DNA from: Flavobacteriaceae bacterium
Lineage (GTDB): Bacteria; Bacteroidota; Bacteroidia; Flavobacteriales; Flavobacteriaceae
Length of the DNA: 8,389 nt
NCBI GenBank assembly: GCA_013214425.1
Contig: JABSPN010000120.1
Span: 1 to 8,389, forward strand
Direction of reading: 5' to 3'
Position 1 is the first letter of the stretch. Every line of letters begins with the position of its first letter. The notes under the pieces were generated by a model. The model made no database searches. It was not told the DNA's origin and saw only the letters and a list, made by a program, of their open reading frames with translations. A program made the translations under genes and the position numbers. This document shows positions 6,517 through 8,389 of this stretch, piece after piece.

Positions 6517-6633
6517 GCTCATACTTGCTTCAGCTCTGCTCAGCAAAGGTTAGCTCAATATGACCTAATGTTAATCGGCCAAAGCTTTTGCAACATCTGG
6601 AAACTCAAACTAACATAATTGATATAATGGTAA

Positions 6634-7527
6634 ATGATGATTAAAATACTTAAACTCTGTATACTGACACTTCATATAACTGCTTGCTCCGGAACTAAAC
6701 AAGTTGTGAAAACCACAGCTCTTACTTCAGAAAAGGTGACCATGACAAAAGATGCAATGAAGCCTGAGCAACTCATACAACCTGGAACACCAAAGACTCC
6801 AGAAAAACCCGAAATACCTACCGCACCTGAAATACCAGTTATTGAAGAAGCAGCAATGTTAGATCAGCATGAACAGGTAAAAGAAGTTTTTGATCACAGT
6901 CTATGGAATGAATTACTCCAAAAACATGTAAGCGAAGACGGAAAGGTGAATTATAAAAGTTTTAAATCAGATGCTTCTCGATTAAAGCAATATTTGGACT
7001 CGCTATCGAAAATAGGTCCTAGCCCAGATTGGACTAGAGAAGACCAATTGGCTTTTTGGATGAATACCTATAATGCTTTCACCGTTATATTAATTCTTGA
7101 CAATTATCCTGTTAAGAGTATTAAAGACATCAAAGATCCCTGGGATATCCGATTTTTCAAAATTGGCCCTAAGTGGCGAAATTTAAATGAAATTGAGCAC
7201 AAGATTTTACGCCCAATGGGAGATCCTCGTATTCACTTCGGAATCAATTGTGCTTCTTTTTCATGCCCTAGACTTAGCAATAAAGCATTTACAAGCAATA
7301 ATGTAAATGAACAGTTAGATATACTGGCCAAAGCATACATAAATAATCAAACTCATAATAACATCACGGCAAATAAAATTCAGTTATCAAAAATTTTCCA
7401 ATGGTTTGCCAAAGACTTTAAAAAGTACGGCGCCTTAATTGATTTTCTGAATAAATATTCGGATATTGAGATTAAGAAAAACGCTAAAAAAACTTTTAAA
7501 AAGTACAATTGGTCACTGAATGAGTAA
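6634..7527 (+). CDS. DUF547 domain lipoprotein
   Basis: The 297-residue product starts with a short lipoprotein signal; the lipobox ITAC puts the lipidated cysteine at C18. A proline-rich linker (about 49-70: TP, KP, IP repeats) tethers the domain to the membrane. The DUF547 domain spans about 85-265 with its hallmark segments: AFWMNTYNAFTV (140-151), LNEIEHKILRP (184-194) and DPRIHFGINCASFSCP (197-212), which contains conserved H201, C206 and C211. The C-terminus is lysine-rich. The biochemical function of DUF547 is not established. Genes of this type occur beside the MftF-like arsenosugar glycosyltransferase, and here the two overlap by 8 bp, so the products probably act together, perhaps at the membrane where the final product is made or moved. 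ATG codons at 6634 and 6637 are adjacent and either could be used. A terminator and a 288-bp spacer separate it from arsM, so it likely has its own promoter. Confidence 0.9.
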   Translation: MMIKILKLCILTLHITACSGTKQVVKTTALTSEKVTMTKDAMKPEQLIQPGTPKTPEKPEIPTAPEIPVIEEAAMLDQHEQVKEVFDHSLWNELLQKHVSEDGKVNYKSFKSDASRLKQYLDSLSKIGPSPDWTREDQLAFWMNTYNAFTVILILDNYPVKSIKDIKDPWDIRFFKIGPKWRNLNEIEHKILRPMGDPRIHFGINCASFSCPRLSNKAFTSNNVNEQLDILAKAYINNQTHNNITANKIQLSKIFQWFAKDFKKYGALIDFLNKYSDIEIKKNAKKTFKKYNWSLNE

Positions 7528-8272
7528 TGAAACCCTGAACCCTATTCAGAATGACGAAAGTCATGTAATCAGTATTATTATTCCAACTTGGAATGAGGCC
7601 AAAAGTATTGGTCTGCTTCTCCAATATTTAACCGAAAACATCGCAGAAAAAGAATTAATCGAAATTCTGGTTGTTGACTGCGAAAGTGAAGATCAAACCC
7701 GGGAAGAAGTCAACAAATTCATGAGGTTTTATGATCATTGCAGTACTCAACTACTCATCTCAGAAAAAGGAAGAGCCAAACAAATGAATTATGGGGCTCA
7801 ACACGCCTCAGGAAGTGTTTTGTACTTTCTTCACGCTGACTCCTATCCGCCCAATCATTTTGATACATTAATTCGAAATGAAATCAAACAAAACAACAAA
7901 GCCGGTTGTTTTATCATGCGCTTTGATAGCAACCATTGGTGGTTAAAACTCGCTGGTTGGTTAACTCGGTTTAAAAGCAAAGCTTGTAGAGGCGGAGATC
8001 AAAGTTTGTTCATTACCAAAACCTTATTTAACGAATTGGGAGGCTATGATAAAAAATATACGGTTTTTGAAGATCAGGATTTTATTAGCAAACTTTACAA
8101 CAAAAAAGAATTTACCATTATCAAGAATTGGCTGACCACCTCTGCACGACGCTATCGTTCCAATGGTATCTGGAAATTACAATATCATTTTTGGGCGATC
8201 TATATCAAAAAATTTCTAGGTGCTTCTGCAGATGAATTGTATCGTTATTACTTAAAAAACATTAGAAACTAA
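7520..8272 (+). CDS. TIGR04283-type arsenosugar biosynthesis glycosyltransferase (GT2, MftF-like)
   Basis: The 250-residue protein is a family-2 GT-A glycosyltransferase of normal length. Motifs in order: ISIIIPTWNEAKSI (17-30, nucleotide-binding strand), VVDCESEDQT (51-60), GRAKQMNYGA (84-93, base and acceptor contacts), LHADS (104-108, the DxD-equivalent metal site), RGGDQSLF (157-164), FEDQDF (183-188, probable catalytic acid region) and TSARRYR (207-213). The region after 215 is aromatic-rich and amphipathic but does not form a clear membrane helix, so the enzyme is cytosolic or membrane-associated. It starts inside the ATGAGTAA overlap with the DUF547 stop, the same junction used upstream between the rhodanese and CofC-like genes. 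The likely role is transfer of the arsenic-bearing ribose to a glycerol or lipid acceptor. The family name supports this; donor and acceptor are inferred. Confidence 0.9.
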   Translation: MSNETLNPIQNDESHVISIIIPTWNEAKSIGLLLQYLTENIAEKELIEILVVDCESEDQTREEVNKFMRFYDHCSTQLLISEKGRAKQMNYGAQHASGSVLYFLHADSYPPNHFDTLIRNEIKQNNKAGCFIMRFDSNHWWLKLAGWLTRFKSKACRGGDQSLFITKTLFNELGGYDKKYTVFEDQDFISKLYNKKEFTIIKNWLTTSARRYRSNGIWKLQYHFWAIYIKKFLGASADELYRYYLKNIRN

Positions 8273-8296
8273 ACTTTTACTTATTAATTCATTCTA

Positions 8297-8389
8297 TCAT
8301 TGATTCATTGCCCCGTAAAAGGCTCTAATAGTTTCTTCCGCTGGTTTATTTTGAGGGGTAAAACGTGCATCTTCCTCACCTCCTGCTCT
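8297..8389 (-). CDS. C-terminal 30 residues of an unidentified protein (cut by window edge)
   Basis: On the minus strand one frame is open from the window edge to a TGA at 8297-8299, giving a tail that runs RAGGEEDARFTPQN, then KPAEETIRAFYGAMNQ. The composition (balanced charged and helical residues, normal codon use) looks like real coding sequence. The end lies only 24 bp from the stop of the convergent glycosyltransferase gene, a normal tail-to-tail spacing. I see no clear terminator between them. Thirty residues are too few to name a family, and I do not recognise it. Confidence 0.6.
   Translation of the reverse strand, partial: RAGGEEDARFTPQNKPAEETIRAFYGAMNQ

Noticed and set aside
6418..6522. 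34-residue minus-strand frame (MSKKYRKQVISYGSK...) in the spacer after arsM
   Set aside because: It is short, has no convincing ribosome-binding or promoter signal, and its sequence is largely made of the inverted repeats in this spacer. A conserved small protein cannot be fully excluded without comparison to relatives.
6512..6633. Remnant of an insertion sequence or broken gene in the spacer
   Set aside because: I found no terminal repeats, target duplications or transposase-like peptide in any frame; short repeated words (gctc, agct) are not enough.
8273..8296. Shared bidirectional terminator between the two convergent genes
   Set aside because: The 24-bp gap has no hairpin with adequate arms; only AT-rich sequence is seen.

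Overview
The window is AT-rich, densely packed bacterial chromosome that looks like Bacteroidota, most likely family Flavobacteriaceae. Signs of this are lysine/asparagine/isoleucine-rich proteins, A-rich leaders in place of clear Shine-Dalgarno sites, and an Omp85-type barrel protein of a kind common in that group. The assignment is inferred from style and gene content, not from a marker gene.

Layout: (1) 1-1917, the 3' part of a large outer-membrane protein gene: a kinase-like DRH motif region, then a BamA/TamA-type barrel. (2) 2021-6345, six co-directional genes separated by gaps of 4, 3, -8, 3 and 48 bp: a small CxxC peroxidase-like (AhpD/CMD) protein, the radical SAM enzyme ArsS, an exported rhodanese, a CofC-like GT-A enzyme, a purine-nucleoside phosphorylase and the arsenite methyltransferase ArsM. 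They end at a strong intrinsic terminator (6368-6414). (3) 6346-6633, a 288-bp spacer with several inverted repeats. (4) 6634-8272, a DUF547 lipoprotein overlapping a family-2 glycosyltransferase by 8 bp. (5) 8297-8389, the 3' end of an unidentified gene on the minus strand, converging on the glycosyltransferase.

Blocks 2 and 4 together form an arsenosugar biosynthesis locus. The expected route is: ArsM methylates arsenite to dimethylarsenite; ArsS adds a 5'-deoxyadenosyl group from SAM; the phosphorylase removes adenine, leaving an arsinoyl-ribose 1-phosphate; the CofC-like enzyme may activate this sugar phosphate; the GT2 enzyme may transfer it to an acceptor. The first two steps follow established knowledge of ArsM and ArsS. 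The last three are inferred from gene content and active-site residues. No ArsR, ArsB, Acr3 or ArsC gene is visible, so this reads as a biosynthetic locus and not a standard arsenic-resistance operon.

The points most worth checking are the MTAP-like active site of the phosphorylase, which would suit a 5'-modified adenosine; the possible nucleotidyltransferase role of the CofC-like protein; the exported rhodanese inside a cytosolic pathway; and the kinase-like motif in the first gene.
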